Shown here piece after piece: positions 16,319 to 25,157 of a stretch of DNA of 64,000 nucleotides. This stretch comes from Blautia hominis (lineage in GTDB: Bacteria > Bacillota > Clostridia > Lachnospirales > Lachnospiraceae). How positions within the stretch are numbered: the first letter of the stretch is position 1; each line of letters opens with the position of its first letter. The translations under genes and the position numbers were made by a program. The DNA is taken from assembly GCA_002270465.1 (NCBI GenBank), contig NQOF01000008.1, positions 124,001-188,000 of the forward strand. The letters are read 5' to 3'. The notes under the pieces were generated by a model. The model was not told the origin of the DNA and ran no database searches. It saw only the letters and a list, made by a program, of their open reading frames with translations.

Positions 16319-17638
16319 ATGGAACAGATGACATTGTTTGATGACAGGGGACAGAGCGCTCCTCTTGCCAGCCGGCTGCGGCCGGAGTGCCTGGAAGATT
16401 TTGCAGGGCAGGAACATCTCCTGGGGAAGGGGAAGATGCTGCGCCAGCTTATTGAGCGGGACCAGATCTCATCCATGATCTTCTGGGGACCTCCGGGCGT
16501 GGGAAAGACCACTTTGGCAAGTATCATTGCAGGCAGAACAAAAGCTGACTTTATTAATTTCAGTGCCGTGACCAGCGGGATCAAGGAGATCAAAGACGTC
16601 ATGAGCCATGCGGAGACCGGCAGGCGGATGGGGATACGCACGGTTTTATTTGTGGACGAGATCCACCGTTTCAACAAAGCCCAGCAGGATGCGTTTCTTC
16701 CCTATGTGGAAAAGGGCAGTATCACACTCATTGGAGCTACCACGGAGAACCCTTCTTTTGAGATCAATGCGGCTCTGCTGTCAAGGTGCAAGGTTTTTGT
16801 GCTGAAGGCCTTGGAGGAAAAGGATTTGGTGAAGCTTTTAAAACATGCCCTGGAGAATCCGGCAGGGTTCGGCGGTCAGAACGTGGATATCTCAGAGGAA
16901 CAGCTCACAGCGATTGCAGCTTTTGCCAACGGTGATGCCAGAACCGCTCTCAATACCCTGGAAATGGCAGTTTTGAACGGAGAGATCACCACAGAGGGCA
17001 TTACAGTGACCAGGGAAGGGATGGAGCAGTGTATAAGCAGAAAGTCCCTGTTATACGATAAAACGGGGGAGGAGCATTACAACCTCATATCTGCCCTGCA
17101 CAAATCCATGCGGAACAGTGACCCGGATGCAGCTATTTACTGGATGTGCCGGATGCTGGAGGGTGGGGAAAACCCCCTTTACATTGCCAGAAGGTTGATA
17201 CGTTTTGCCAGTGAAGATATCGGAATGGCGGACAGCCATGCCCTGCAGGTGGCAGTGGCGGCTTATCAGGCATGTCATTTTCTGGGAATGCCGGAATGTG
17301 ATGTGCATTTGACGCATGTGGTCACATATCTTGCCATGGCGCCCAAATCCAATGCCTTATATGCAGCTTGTGAGCAATGCAAGGAAGACGTGAAGAATAA
17401 GAGAGCGGAACCGGTACCCTTACAGCTTCGCAATGCGCCCACAAAGCTTATGAAGGAACTGGATTATGGGCAGGGCTATGTTTATGCCCATGATACGCAG
17501 GAAAAATTAAGTACCATGCAGTGTATGCCGGATTCGCTGAAGGACAGGCGTTATTATCATCCCACAGAACAGGGGGAGGAGAAGAACGTCAAGGAGCGTT
17601 TGGAGTCTGTGCTCCGGTGGAAGAAAGAACATTCGTGA
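16319..17638 (+). CDS. rarA: Replication-associated recombination protein A (RarA/MgsA AAA+ ATPase)
   Basis: A 439-residue AAA+ ATPase of the RarA/WRNIP1 family, which acts at stalled replication forks. Early residues P-L-A-S-R-L-R-P-E-C-L-E-D-F are characteristic; Walker A G-P-P-G-V-G-K-T-T is near residue 56 and Walker B L-F-V-D-E-I-H-R-F near 110, followed by a tetramerisation domain with R-R-L-I-R-F-A-S-E-D-I-G. The N-terminal M-E-Q-M-T-L-F-D is a likely beta-clamp or SSB contact. ATG 16319 is preceded by GGGAGGT. Located near SRAP and dinB, giving a loose DNA-damage neighbourhood. Confidence 0.93.
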   Translation: MEQMTLFDDRGQSAPLASRLRPECLEDFAGQEHLLGKGKMLRQLIERDQISSMIFWGPPGVGKTTLASIIAGRTKADFINFSAVTSGIKEIKDVMSHAETGRRMGIRTVLFVDEIHRFNKAQQDAFLPYVEKGSITLIGATTENPSFEINAALLSRCKVFVLKALEEKDLVKLLKHALENPAGFGGQNVDISEEQLTAIAAFANGDARTALNTLEMAVLNGEITTEGITVTREGMEQCISRKSLLYDKTGEEHYNLISALHKSMRNSDPDAAIYWMCRMLEGGENPLYIARRLIRFASEDIGMADSHALQVAVAAYQACHFLGMPECDVHLTHVVTYLAMAPKSNALYAACEQCKEDVKNKRAEPVPLQLRNAPTKLMKELDYGQGYVYAHDTQEKLSTMQCMPDSLKDRRYYHPTEQGEEKNVKERLESVLRWKKEHS

Positions 17639-17717
17639 GTGTTCAGCTCCTTTACCGTTACAAAGACTTATAAAAATAACGGAAAAACTAAAAAAACTGA
17701 AAAATAAAAAAGAAGCT

Positions 17718-17746
17718 TTGTAAAAATCAGGAAATTCGTTTATAAT
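17718..17746 (+). promoter_or_regulatory. Promoter for the 72-aa gene
   Basis: -35 TTGTAA (17718-17723), 17-base spacer, perfect -10 TATAAT (17741-17746), 40 bases before the start codon at 17786. Confidence 0.6.
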
Positions 17747-17785
17747 AAAGATATAAAAACCGGTGAATACAAGGAGGTATTGTGT

Positions 17786-18004
17786 ATGAAACATTATGAA
17801 CTGATTCATGAGATCTATAACCTGTGTGACGGACATCCGGATTCCCAGATCAAAGAAGTGGATGCCGATGACCTGGATGTTTACATGGAAGGTATGACCA
17901 GCAAAGTTTCTACCTGTGAAAAGACAGAGCGTGAGGATGGTTCCGTTGTGTATGAAGTTGTGACCAACGGCGTAAAGGAGAGATATACCTTTACAGAGGT
18001 GTGA
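17786..18004 (+). CDS. Small conserved-looking protein of unknown function (72 aa)
   Basis: A 72-residue acidic soluble protein with no recognised domain. It has its own promoter, a strong AAGGAGG ribosome binding site and a terminator right after the stop, so it is a real single-gene unit. The sequence suggests an N-terminal helix (H-Y-E-L-I-H-E-I-Y-N-L-C) followed by beta strands (V-V-Y-E-V-V-T-N-G-V-K-E-R-Y). Function unknown. Confidence 0.8.
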   Translation: MKHYELIHEIYNLCDGHPDSQIKEVDADDLDVYMEGMTSKVSTCEKTEREDGSVVYEVVTNGVKERYTFTEV

Positions 18005-18011
18005 GAACGGG

Positions 18012-18038
18012 GGAGATGCGAGTGATCGCATCTCCTTT
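18012..18038 (+). terminator. Terminator after the 72-aa gene
   Basis: GGAGATGCGA and TCGCATCTCC form a perfect 10-bp stem with a short loop, followed by TTTT. Confidence 0.85.
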
Positions 18039-18082
18039 TCGCACGGGAGATCAAGAGGAATGGAAATGGACAGGAGGGCCTT

Positions 18083-18670
18083 ATGTGCGGCAGATACTAT
18101 ATTGATGAGGATACGATCAGAGAAATGGAAAAACTGGTGCGCCAGATTGATAAAAAACTGCTGGAAGATCATAGCCGGGATGTATTTCCCTCCCAGAGCG
18201 CACCGGTGGTTACAGGAAGGGCCGGGGAACTGTGCGGCGAGGAACTTGCCTGGGGATTCCCCGGGTTTGAGAAGAGCCGTGTGATCTTTAATGCAAGGCA
18301 GGAGACGGCACTGGAGAAGAGAACATTTCGTGACAGTCTTCTTCTCCGCAGATGTGTGATCCCGGCCAAAAACTTCTATGAGTGGAATAAGAAGAAAGAA
18401 AAATATACCTTTACAAGACCTGACGGCAGAATATTATATTTGGCTGGCATTTACGATCAGTATGGGGAGGAGGAGCGGTTTGTGATCCTGACCACTGAGG
18501 CAAATGACTCTATGAGCCGGATTCACGACCGAATGCCTTTGATCCTGGAGGAACGGCAGATCCGGGACTGGATTTTCAGCAGACAGAAAGCAGAGGCTAT
18601 CCTTGGACAGACGCCGGTTATGCTGGATAAAAGTACAGAATATGAACAACAGACACTGGACCTGCAGTAG
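18083..18670 (+). CDS. SOS response-associated peptidase (SRAP, YedK/HMCES family)
   Basis: A 195-residue SRAP domain protein. The family forms a DNA-protein crosslink with abasic sites in single-stranded DNA through Cys2, and all key residues are present: Cys2 (M-C-G-R-Y), Asn70 (F-N-A-R-Q-E), Glu100 (F-Y-E-W) and His148 (R-I-H-D-R-M-P). Length is normal for the short bacterial form. The start ATG follows GACAGGAGGGCC. It lies directly before the SOS-regulated dinB gene but is separated by a terminator that overlaps its stop codon. Confidence 0.92.
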   Translation: MCGRYYIDEDTIREMEKLVRQIDKKLLEDHSRDVFPSQSAPVVTGRAGELCGEELAWGFPGFEKSRVIFNARQETALEKRTFRDSLLLRRCVIPAKNFYEWNKKKEKYTFTRPDGRILYLAGIYDQYGEEERFVILTTEANDSMSRIHDRMPLILEERQIRDWIFSRQKAEAILGQTPVMLDKSTEYEQQTLDLQ

Positions 18671-18682
18671 CAGGTCCTTTTT
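18658..18682 (+). terminator. Terminator overlapping the SRAP stop codon
   Basis: GGACCTGC and GCAGGTCC pair around a 4-base loop and are followed by TTTTT. The stop codon TAG (18668-18670) lies in the loop and 3' arm. Confidence 0.85.
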
Positions 18683-18705
18683 CCATGAATCACCTATTTA
18701 AAAAA

Positions 18706-18726
18706 GAACATATGTTCTGATATAAT
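18706..18726 (+). promoter_or_regulatory. LexA box and -10 of the dinB promoter
   Basis: GAACATATGTTC at 18706-18717 is a perfect GAAC-n4-GTTC palindrome, the LexA (DinR) box of Bacillus and Clostridia. It ends three bases before a perfect -10 TATAAT (18721-18726), so bound LexA would block the polymerase. This makes the downstream polymerase IV gene SOS-inducible. Confidence 0.85.
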
Positions 18727-18760
18727 TTATACAGGAATAGAATGTAATGAGGTGATAAAA

Positions 18761-20008
18761 ATGGAGAAGATCATATTTCATGTGGATGTGAATTCTGCTT
18801 ATCTGTCCTGGGAGGCGGTATACAGGAGAAAATACAGAGGTGAGACTCTGGATCTGCGGGATATCCCTTCCGCAGTGGGAGGGGATGTGAACCAGAGACA
18901 AGGGATTATCCTGGCAAAATCCATGCCCGCAAAGGCATATGGTATCCGTACCGGGGATTCTGTCTGGGAGGCTCGGCAAAAATACGGGCCTCTCACGATC
19001 GTGCCTCCGGACTACAGCCTGTATGACAGAAGTTCCCGGGCCCTTTTAAAGCTTTTAAGAGAATACTCTCCGGATGTGGAACAGTATTCCATTGATGAGG
19101 CTTATATGGATATGAGCGGAACAGAGAAACTTTTTGGCCCTCCGATACAGGCGGCAGATACCATCCGCCAGAGGATTGGGGAGGAACTGGGGTTTACAGT
19201 CAATATCGGCATATCAGAAAACAAGCTGCTGGCAAAGATGGCTTCGGATTTCAAAAAGCCGGACAGGACCCATACACTCTTTGTAAATGAAATTCCGCAA
19301 AAGCTGTGGCCCCTTCCGGTCAAGGAACTGTTTTTTGTGGGGAGGGCCTCGGCGAAAAAACTTTATAATCTGGGTATTTACACAATCGGGGATTTGGCAC
19401 AGACAGATGTGGAGATCCTGAGAAGGCATATGAAGAAACAAGGGGAGCTTATCTGGAATTTTGCCAATGGGAGAGATTTTTCCCTGGTGGAGGCTGTGCC
19501 GCCGCCGAACAAAGGATATGGAAATTCCACCACCATTCCCGTAGATGTGACCACATCCTCCCAGGCCTCTCTGGTGCTGCTGGCCCTGGCGGAAACAGTG
19601 GGAGCCAGGCTCAGAAAGGATGGGAAGAAGGCGGAAGTGCTTTCTGTGAGTGTCAAGGACTACCTTTTCAGGACGTCCTCCCATCAGTGCAGGCTTCCGG
19701 CTCCCACGAATATTACGGAGGAACTGCACCGCCATGCCTGCAGGCTTTTTCTGGAACTATGGGATGGGTGTCCTGTCCGGCATCTGGGTATACACACAGG
19801 CAGGATCCGGGACTGGGATGCCATGCGGCAGATGGAACTTTTTGACACAAGGGATTACGGAAAACTGGAGCGGCTGGACCGGGCTGTGGACACCATACGC
19901 AGGCGGTATGGCATGGATGCGGTAAAGCGGGCCGTGTTCCTTGATTCGCCTATTGACCATATGAGCGGCGGGATATCCAGGGAGAAGCGTTACCGCTGCG
20001 ACCACTGA
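18761..20008 (+). CDS. dinB: DNA polymerase IV (Y-family translesion polymerase)
   Basis: A 415-residue Y-family polymerase for error-prone bypass of DNA lesions. Catalytic acidic residues are visible in F-H-V-D-V-N-S-A-Y (Asp about 8) and Y-S-I-D-E-A-Y-M-D (about 110). The helix-hairpin-helix region G-I-Y-T-I-G-D-L-A and the little-finger domain follow. ATG 18761 follows GAGGTG. The LexA box just upstream gives SOS control. The next gene follows after 14 bases, so the two are probably co-transcribed. Confidence 0.93.
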   Translation: MEKIIFHVDVNSAYLSWEAVYRRKYRGETLDLRDIPSAVGGDVNQRQGIILAKSMPAKAYGIRTGDSVWEARQKYGPLTIVPPDYSLYDRSSRALLKLLREYSPDVEQYSIDEAYMDMSGTEKLFGPPIQAADTIRQRIGEELGFTVNIGISENKLLAKMASDFKKPDRTHTLFVNEIPQKLWPLPVKELFFVGRASAKKLYNLGIYTIGDLAQTDVEILRRHMKKQGELIWNFANGRDFSLVEAVPPPNKGYGNSTTIPVDVTTSSQASLVLLALAETVGARLRKDGKKAEVLSVSVKDYLFRTSSHQCRLPAPTNITEELHRHACRLFLELWDGCPVRHLGIHTGRIRDWDAMRQMELFDTRDYGKLERLDRAVDTIRRRYGMDAVKRAVFLDSPIDHMSGGISREKRYRCDH

Positions 20009-20022
20009 AAGGAGAGGAGTTT

Positions 20023-20358
20023 ATGGCATTTGGCACAGACATTCATATGGAGAAAGCCGATGCGGGAAGTATCCGGGGAGAACAGGAGAATATTGCTGTG
20101 GGCTGCTGGTTCACCAGCAGAGGGGATACCAGCCTGCAGCTTTTAAAATACCAGGATGAGGAGGGGCAGATCCACACCATCCGCCATATCCATGTCATGA
20201 GCAGAGAAGAAAAGCATTATAATGGAATCCCCACACTGGAGTATATCTGCAGGATAGAGGAAGGGGGATATGAGGCGGAAATAAAACTCCTCTTTTTTTT
20301 GGAGGAGCATCGCTGGGCTATGGTTAAGCAGACAGGGAAAGGGGCGGCCGGGGGGTGA
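20023..20358 (+). CDS. Hypothetical protein downstream of dinB (111 aa)
   Basis: A 111-residue protein with no domain I recognise. It looks mostly beta-strand (I-A-V-G-C-W-F-T-S, then I-H-T-I-R-H-I-H-V-M, then A-E-I-K-L-L-F-F-L-E). It starts 14 bases after dinB with a strong GGAGAGGAG site, so it should be co-expressed in the SOS response. The gene ends in a glycine-rich tail. A role beside the polymerase is only an inference from position. Confidence 0.7.
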   Translation: MAFGTDIHMEKADAGSIRGEQENIAVGCWFTSRGDTSLQLLKYQDEEGQIHTIRHIHVMSREEKHYNGIPTLEYICRIEEGGYEAEIKLLFFLEEHRWAMVKQTGKGAAGG

Positions 20359-20425
20359 CGGCCAAAACAGGAGAATCCTCCGGCGGCCTTATAAAATCCG
20401 GCAGCCGGGGGATCTTTGACGCAAA

Positions 20426-21214
20426 TCAGGAGATGCAGAGATGAAAATACTGTTCCAATATAGGCAGGAATTCTTCCTCTGTGATCTGTCGGACGGTTTT
20501 ATTCCCATTTTCCGAGAGGGTGAAGGTATCCCCGATCAGGGAGACGCTTCCCTGAAGTGTCCGCAGATTCACCATGCGAAGACGTGGAAAAACGGAGTGT
20601 TCGTGGGTGGAGGCAAAGGCATTTAAAGCCACAAAATCAACAGGCTCACAGGGAACCGGGGAAAAACGCATAACAGTGGAAAAAGTATCTTTGGAGCGGT
20701 AGAGAAGATTCCACCAAAAAGCATCCACCTGCTCAAGCCGGAAGGTCTGTCCCTGTATACACTCCTCCCAGCCGTCAAGGAGAGGCAGAGCGCCGGCCGG
20801 CATGGGGCCGCCGTATCCCACGTCGCAGAAATACTGCTGTCCGTCCATTTTGACAAGGTTGATGCGGTGGGAGATGGGAGGAACAAACTCGTCATCACAT
20901 TCTCTCAAGATCCTGGACATACACGGTGTGACTTCATAACCGCAGGCAGTGAGCAGTGAGGCGAACAGGGCATTCAATTCATAGCAGTATCCGCCCCTTT
21001 TTCTCAGTATGACTTTTTCGTACAGGGAGGAGATGCTTAAGGAGGTGGTCCTTTTAAATTCACATACATCCAAATCCTCAAAGGGAATATGGAGCTGGTG
21101 CGAATAAATGAGAAGATCCAGATTTTTTTTGTCAGCCGCAGGCAACGCGGCAAGTCCCAGACGCTTTAGATAGGGCTCTTTCTGGGGAAGAGGTTCATAC
21201 AATTCTTCGTACAT
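20426..21214 (-). CDS. Arylamine N-acetyltransferase
   Basis: A 262-residue NAT-family enzyme that moves an acetyl group from acetyl-CoA to arylamines or hydrazines. The catalytic triad is complete: Cys77 in R-G-G-Y-C-Y-E-L-N, His116 in I-S-H-R-I-N, Asp131 in F-C-D-V-G-Y-G-G. Met at 21214 fits the family length and follows AAGGA; an upstream reading to 21397 adds 61 residues without similarity. Gut bacterial NATs can acetylate drugs such as 5-aminosalicylate, but the natural substrate is unknown. Confidence 0.9.
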   Translation of the reverse strand: MYEELYEPLPQKEPYLKRLGLAALPAADKKNLDLLIYSHQLHIPFEDLDVCEFKRTTSLSISSLYEKVILRKRGGYCYELNALFASLLTACGYEVTPCMSRILRECDDEFVPPISHRINLVKMDGQQYFCDVGYGGPMPAGALPLLDGWEECIQGQTFRLEQVDAFWWNLLYRSKDTFSTVMRFSPVPCEPVDFVALNAFASTHEHSVFPRLRMVNLRTLQGSVSLIGDTFTLSENGNKTVRQITEEEFLPILEQYFHLCIS

Positions 21215-21478
21215 AGCGATACGATCCTTTTCTCTTATTGTATTTGCATACCGCGGGCCTGAAGCTGCGGAGCCATCCGGCGACAACCGGGTCAGACTGC
21301 GGTTTATGCAGTCTGTACCCTGAAGGGCAGAACTGTGCATGCTTTTGCTGCTATGAAGCCGGAAGGCTGAATAGTAACTTTCCCGCGGAAGATCCATAAA
21401 TCAAGTATAGCATATACGCAGGATATATGGTACTATTTTGATGACTGTAAACAGGAGAAAAAAGGAGCTGGATCAGCA

Positions 21479-22579
21479 ATGAGAGACAATGAGATTCTGA
21501 TGATACATGGAAAAGATCACAAAGACATGACAAAGCGCCTCCTTACAGAGGCGGAGCTTGCTGCACGGATACCGGACAGGAGATGCCGTATTGGAATTAA
21601 GCCTAATCTGGTATCTCCCACGGAGGCTTCTTACGGAGCTACCACACATCCGGAGGTGGTGGCAGGGATCGTGGAATACCTGCAGGAGAGAAAATATGGA
21701 AATCTGGTGATCCTGGAGGGTTCCTGGGTGGGGGACCGGACCGCTGAGGCATTCCGAGTGTGCGGATATGATGTGCTGGCAGAGAGATACGGCGTGGAGC
21801 TTCTGGATACCCAGAAGGACAGTACCACCTCCTGTAACTGTGCAGGAATGGATCTGCAGATCTGTGACAGTGCCCTGGCTCTTGATTTTCTTATCAATGT
21901 GCCTGTGCTGAAAGGCCATTGTCAGACAAAGATCACCTGTGCGTTGAAGAATATGAAAGGCCTGATCCCCAATAAAGAGAAACGGCATTTTCATGCTATG
22001 GGACTGCACAAGCCTATCGCCCACCTGAACACCGTGCTGCACCAGGATTTTATTGTGGTGGACAACATATGCGGGGACCTGGATTTTGAGGACGGCGGCA
22101 ACCCGGTGGTGATGGACAGGATCCTGGCAGCCGCTGACCCGGTGCTCTGTGATTCTTATGTATGCCATCTGCTGAATTATGAGACGGAGGAGGTTCCGTA
22201 TATAAAAATGGCGGAAGGACTTGGTGTGGGGAGCGCGGACTTCCGAAAGGCGGTGTTCAGGACCTGCAACGAACAGGAGCATTTAGTCCATGTGCCTGCT
22301 AAGAGAAAGATCGTGGAGCTTCAGGACGCTGTGGAGGAGGTGGAATCCTGCAGTGCCTGTTATGGCTATCTGATTCCCGCGCTGGATCAACTGAAGGAGG
22401 AAGGGCTTTTCGGAAAACTGAAGACAAAAATCTGTATCGGGCAGGGGTTCCGAAAGAAATCAGGTGAATTGGGGATAGGCAGCTGTACCGGATGCTTCCG
22501 CCACTCCCTGAAGGGATGTCCGCCTACAGAGGACCAGATCTATGAGTTTATAAAAGCGTATATAGAGCAACAGGAATAA
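21479..22579 (+). CDS. DUF362 domain-containing protein
   Basis: A 366-residue protein of the DUF362 family, often found with iron-sulfur or ferredoxin domains. The N-terminal half shows the typical K-P-N-L-V-S-P and T-H-P-E-V-V and the loop V-P-V-L-K-G-H-C-Q-T-K-I-T-C-A-L-K-N-M-K. The C-terminus has Cys residues (S-C-S-A-C-Y-G-Y, and S-C-T-G-C-F-R-H-S-L-K-G-C-P-P) that could bind a cluster, although not in a standard ferredoxin spacing. A terminator follows. Function unknown. Confidence 0.85.
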   Translation: MRDNEILMIHGKDHKDMTKRLLTEAELAARIPDRRCRIGIKPNLVSPTEASYGATTHPEVVAGIVEYLQERKYGNLVILEGSWVGDRTAEAFRVCGYDVLAERYGVELLDTQKDSTTSCNCAGMDLQICDSALALDFLINVPVLKGHCQTKITCALKNMKGLIPNKEKRHFHAMGLHKPIAHLNTVLHQDFIVVDNICGDLDFEDGGNPVVMDRILAAADPVLCDSYVCHLLNYETEEVPYIKMAEGLGVGSADFRKAVFRTCNEQEHLVHVPAKRKIVELQDAVEEVESCSACYGYLIPALDQLKEEGLFGKLKTKICIGQGFRKKSGELGIGSCTGCFRHSLKGCPPTEDQIYEFIKAYIEQQE

Positions 22580-22584
22580 AAGGA

Positions 22585-22625
22585 GGGGCGCCCTTGCAGA
22601 CAAAACTGCAGGGCGCCCGTTTTAT
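22585..22625 (+). terminator. Terminator between the convergent DUF362 and UroD-like genes
   Basis: GGGCGCCCTTGCAG and CTGCAGGGCGCCC form a long GC-rich stem followed by GTTTTA. It can serve the plus strand; the minus-strand gene ends within it at 22622. Confidence 0.85.
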
Positions 22626-23620
22626 GGGTATTGATCAAAAACTATCTTACTGTATTTATTGATCTCTTCGGTTACTGTCTCATAGACACCCGAGAAGGTG
22701 CTCATGGGGAGTCCCTGTGAAGTGTTGGGGATGAAATATAGCCTGCCGTTTTCATCACAGGCACGGCGTACCTCTCTTGCGATCACTTCTCTGGTCCAGC
22801 CTTCATAATCCACTTTGGCACTGTCTATGCCGCCCATAAAAGAGATTTTTCCTCCGTATTCTGCGATCAGATCCGGAATATGGTTGGAACACATGACTCC
22901 CTGCCATACGTCAACTCCCATCTCGATCATATAAGGCACCAGAGTGGCTGCATAGGAATCGGAATGGTGCACGATCACATCCACACCCATAGATCTGTAC
23001 AGCCCATAAATCTTTTTATAGGATGGAAGATAGAACTCTTCAAACATTTCCGGTGATAGAAAAGTGGAAGTCTGGCTGCCCCAGTCGTCGTGATGGAACA
23101 GGGCATCCGGTTTTAAATGCGTACAGATCTCCTCCGCTAGGGACAGCTCAAATTCGGTCAGATAATCAATCAGCTCATGCATATATTCCGGTTCCTCATA
23201 AAAATTGATGAGGGTATTCTGAATCTCGCCCAGATGATGGCACTGTTCAAAAAGTCCGGGAGCAGCAAAGGGCGTGGCAAAGTATTCCTTACGGTCTACT
23301 TCCTCGGCCTGTTTGACAAAAGGCTCCCATTCCGCATCGGAATATTTCGTATTGGGAGCATGTACATCATCTCTCCAGTGCTTGATATCCTTGATGACGA
23401 TCGTTTCCGGTTTATGGACCGGGAAAGGCCCCGGTGTTCCGGCAGGCCAGGAGTTTACCACACCCCAGTCGTTTACCACGTCCAAATCTCCGGGATTGGG
23501 CATTGGATTGTGCATCATAACAGGATTGTAAAGTATCCGGAAAGCTTCATACTGGTTGACAAAACGGTCAGGTCTGCCCCCGTGGATGGTTTCCAGGAAA
23601 TTTTCTCTTTTGGTCAGCAT
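22622..23620 (-). CDS. Uroporphyrinogen decarboxylase-family protein (putative methyltransferase)
   Basis: A 332-residue member of the URO-D superfamily. In anaerobes, family members outside heme synthesis are mostly corrinoid-dependent methyltransferases acting on methoxy or methylamine compounds. Features seen are the N-terminal T-K-R-E-N-F-L-E-T-I-H-G-G-R-P-D-R, a central H-H-D-D-W-G-S-Q, H-H-S-D-S-Y and G-G-I-D. No heme genes and no corrinoid protein are adjacent. It is translated 26 bases after an MFS transporter gene in the same operon, so uptake of its substrate by that transporter is a reasonable inference. Confidence 0.82.
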   Translation of the reverse strand: MLTKRENFLETIHGGRPDRFVNQYEAFRILYNPVMMHNPMPNPGDLDVVNDWGVVNSWPAGTPGPFPVHKPETIVIKDIKHWRDDVHAPNTKYSDAEWEPFVKQAEEVDRKEYFATPFAAPGLFEQCHHLGEIQNTLINFYEEPEYMHELIDYLTEFELSLAEEICTHLKPDALFHHDDWGSQTSTFLSPEMFEEFYLPSYKKIYGLYRSMGVDVIVHHSDSYAATLVPYMIEMGVDVWQGVMCSNHIPDLIAEYGGKISFMGGIDSAKVDYEGWTREVIAREVRRACDENGRLYFIPNTSQGLPMSTFSGVYETVTEEINKYSKIVFDQYP

Positions 23621-23646
23621 ACAAGTTCCTCCTGTGAAGGGGTGTC

Positions 23647-24822
23647 TTACTGTTCGGTCTGTTTCGGGAAGGGGTTGTAGATCAGGAATACAACGCCAAG
23701 AACCGCAATGATCACAGTTTCCACCAGCAGAGGAGAGTAAATATTTTCACCGCAGATGGTTTTCAGCAATGAAAGCCAGAAGCTGCTCAGGAAACCGCCC
23801 AGGTTCATCAATGCCATGATAATAGAGGTTCCGATAGCCACTGTGGAAGGCGGAGTGCGCATGCCAACCAGTGTGAAAGCAGCAGGCATAATGACTGAAA
23901 ATGCAAATCCGATCAAAATAGTACCTGCGGACATAACTGCCATAGTTTTTCCTATGTAGATACAGTAAGCGCCGATGGCCCAAAGGAAGAAGGCAATAGG
24001 AAGGCAGAAACGTTTCATCATCTTAAATATAGTACCGAACAGGAAACCGGCCACACATCCGGCAACTGTATAGAGAGACAGGGCAGTTGCAGCCATGGTT
24101 GCACCGCCGGCACCCTTCATTTCAAACATCAGAGACATATTCAGCATTACAGGATAGTTCAGTACATTGAACAGCAGGAACAAAATGGCAATGGCATAAA
24201 CAAATGGTGATATTTTGTCTTTTGCCGCCGGTTTTCCGTTGGTTTCAGGCTGAACTGGCGCTTTTGCCGGTTCAGGCAGGAAAATCAGACATACGATAGA
24301 GATAATTCCCAGAAGGTGTCCGAAAAAAGTGGTTTTCCAGCCCACATCAGCCAGTGCGCCGCCAAGCATCTGCAGCACAATTCCGCCGCCGTTCATGAGC
24401 AGTGTGCCGTATCCCAGGTAAGCCGCCTGTTTCTGGCCCTCATACAGGCCGATGATCAGAGCGTTTCCAAGAGGAGCCATAAGGCCGAGGCCGATGCCCA
24501 CCAGTGCCCGTGTCACTAAGATAAAGGCAAAGGAGCCGTCCACGATGGCGGGAAGTGTACCGGAAACAGTGAAGATGATACAGCCGGTCAATGCCAGGGT
24601 GCGGTATTTTACCTTTTTTCCTGCCACAGTACCTGCCCATAAGGTGGCAAATACCACGAAGAGGGTAGGCAGGGTGGAGATCAGGGAGAAGTTATTGTCA
24701 GGAAACGCGGCTGCCAGTTTCGCCATGGCAGGCGTTACCACAGTGAATCCCATGGATATAAAATAAAGAGATAATATGGCTATGGTCTCTTTGAGGCCAA
24801 CCTGGTTTTTAGAAGTGCTCAT
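23647..24822 (-). CDS. MFS transporter
   Basis: A 391-residue major facilitator with 12 predicted membrane helices in two halves of six; the central cytosolic loop (about 190-205, A-P-V-Q-P-E-T-N-G-K-P-A-A-K-D-K) is charged. ATG 24822 follows GGAGGATCTG. It is the first gene of an operon with the UroD-like gene and lies downstream of the PucR-type regulator on the same strand. The substrate is unknown; a methylated aromatic or similar compound would fit the neighbour. Confidence 0.88.
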   Translation of the reverse strand: MSTSKNQVGLKETIAILSLYFISMGFTVVTPAMAKLAAAFPDNNFSLISTLPTLFVVFATLWAGTVAGKKVKYRTLALTGCIIFTVSGTLPAIVDGSFAFILVTRALVGIGLGLMAPLGNALIIGLYEGQKQAAYLGYGTLLMNGGGIVLQMLGGALADVGWKTTFFGHLLGIISIVCLIFLPEPAKAPVQPETNGKPAAKDKISPFVYAIAILFLLFNVLNYPVMLNMSLMFEMKGAGGATMAATALSLYTVAGCVAGFLFGTIFKMMKRFCLPIAFFLWAIGAYCIYIGKTMAVMSAGTILIGFAFSVIMPAAFTLVGMRTPPSTVAIGTSIIMALMNLGGFLSSFWLSLLKTICGENIYSPLLVETVIIAVLGVVFLIYNPFPKQTEQ

Positions 24823-25157
24823 ATGCAGATCCTCCTTTTTCTTTTCGCTCTCTTATTTTTGTGTTGTGGACAGTTGGTTTCGCTTTTTTCCGGAAAGTAC
24901 AGCAAAATCGTTTTTCTGCAGCTACTGTTTGAAAGTTGTGCAGAATTGCCGTGCAACTACTATACATAGATTATAAGAAAGTGGGAAAAGAAAAACTACG
25001 GTTGGGAAATACGAATTTTTATCAAAAAGAGGTAGATTATTCGTACTGTAAAAGAAAAATAGCAGATATGTATAAAAAACTTAAAAAATTGCAGGAGCCT
25101 GTATAGAAAAAGATACAGACTCCTGCAAAAATGCCGGCAGATATGCGGTGTGAAAAT
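24823..25157. other. Intergenic: MFS leader and PucR terminator
   Basis: A 335-base AT-rich gap. A terminator for the upstream regulator lies at 25083-25127, and a -10-like TATAAT on the minus strand (complement of 24970-24975) could start the MFS/UroD transcript, but no convincing -35 accompanies it. Nothing else was recognised. Confidence 0.5.
25083..25127 (-). terminator. Terminator of the second PucR-type gene
   Basis: GCAGGAGCCTGTAT and ATACAGACTCCTGC pair. On the minus strand the hairpin is followed by AATTTTTTAA, just after the stop at 25158. Confidence 0.8.

Noticed and set aside
21240-21395. Possible further mobile element upstream of the N-acetyltransferase
   Set aside because: There are CCGCGGG/CCCGCGG ends, an inner GCAGTCTG-type hairpin and a CTGAATAGTAAC resembling a family A end, but no second matching end and no target duplication could be found.
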